A DNA stretch of 64,000 nucleotides, from the NCBI RefSeq assembly GCF_003269295.1, contig NZ_QLTT01000005.1:248001-312000 (forward strand). The letters run 5' to 3'. The position numbers were made by a program, and so were the translations under genes. Positions 63,864-64,000 of this stretch are shown piece by piece. The notes under the pieces were generated by a model. It searched no databases. It worked only from the letters and a program-made list of their open reading frames with translations, and had not been told where the DNA came from. This DNA comes from Lentzea atacamensis. GTDB taxonomy: Bacteria > Actinomycetota > Actinomycetes > Mycobacteriales > Pseudonocardiaceae. Numbering within the stretch: position 1 is the first letter of the stretch; every line of letters starts with the position of its first letter.

Positions 63864-64000
63864 GTGGCGAAGTCCGTGCGCAGTCCGATGGTGCTGGCGG
63901 TACTGCTGGCCGGATCCACATTGGGGGTGATGGGAGGCGCCATCCTGGTCTCGGTGCTCGAGGTGATACGCGGCGAGTTCGCGGTCAGCGGCACCGCGGC
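63864..64000 (+). CDS. MFS transporter, N-terminal part (runs off the window)
   Basis: GTG start after GAGGGGGCGG. The first 45 residues, AKSVRSPMVLAVLLAGSTLG onward, form a first transmembrane helix and loop (VLEVIRGEFAV), as in drug-efflux MFS transporters (DHA2-like). Incomplete at the window edge; the divergent TetR gene suggests an inducible efflux pump. Confidence 0.7.
   Translation, partial: MAKSVRSPMVLAVLLAGSTLGVMGGAILVSVLEVIRGEFAVSGTA

Overview
The base composition (about 70% G+C), GTG/TTG starts, apparently leaderless promoters, several GAF-ANTAR regulators, a CYP152-type P450 and SigB-style promoters all point to a filamentous actinomycete. Pseudonocardiales (Lentzea/Saccharothrix/Actinosynnema-like) is my inference; no rRNA or tRNA is present to confirm it. 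Many genes overlap by 1-14 bases, as is usual in such genomes.

Region 1 (about 0.8-25.2 kb) is a general-stress and anti-sigma region. It holds a Ppx/GppA phosphatase, a STAS antagonist, an RsbW-like ATPase, a SpoIIE-type PP2C phosphatase, three GAF-ANTAR proteins and a carboxylate-amine ligase fused to a STAS domain. Mixed among them are an SDR, a CYP152 peroxygenase, alpha/beta hydrolases, RecQ, a PLP decarboxylase, an amidase, an asparagine synthetase and a glycosyltransferase. At least five start regions carry a GTTT-N15-GGGTA-like element (SigB/SigF class), which would make this a locally clustered stress regulon. Several genes here are broken, mostly by single-base deletions (one GAF-ANTAR gene, recQ, a DsbA-like gene, a second hydrolase copy).

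Region 2 (about 25.5-44.6 kb) looks like a defence/accessory island. It contains a four-gene operon (minus strand, 33.4 to 25.8 kb) with the architecture of a Wadjet/JetABCD SMC plasmid-defence system, followed by three large uncharacterised proteins. Next come a STAND/NB-ARC-like NTPase with an N-terminal VVQ-G (RHIM-like amyloid) motif and TPRs, and a divergent gene interrupted by 13 perfect copies of a 7-base repeat (a candidate phase-variable locus). The island ends with a PD-(D/E)xK nuclease, an IS110-derived chimeric ORF, a truncated DinB-like gene and a nucleotidyltransferase.

Region 3 (about 45-62 kb) contains NhaA, a HelD-like helicase, two ADP-ribosylglycohydrolases, release factor 3, a MerR regulator, RNase J, a SulP transporter and small DUF2795-like proteins. 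Seven starts in this stretch carry the same 21-bp inverted-repeat element ending in AGAGT, which doubles as a -10 hexamer. I read this as a previously unnoticed local regulon for RNA, ribosome and ADP-ribose stress; the MerR gene at 55353 is the obvious candidate regulator. The window ends with an ABM-domain protein and a divergent TetR/MFS pair, the MFS gene running off the edge.

Limits: functions are read from motifs and remembered families without searches. Frameshifts may be real decay or assembly errors; they are marked individually.
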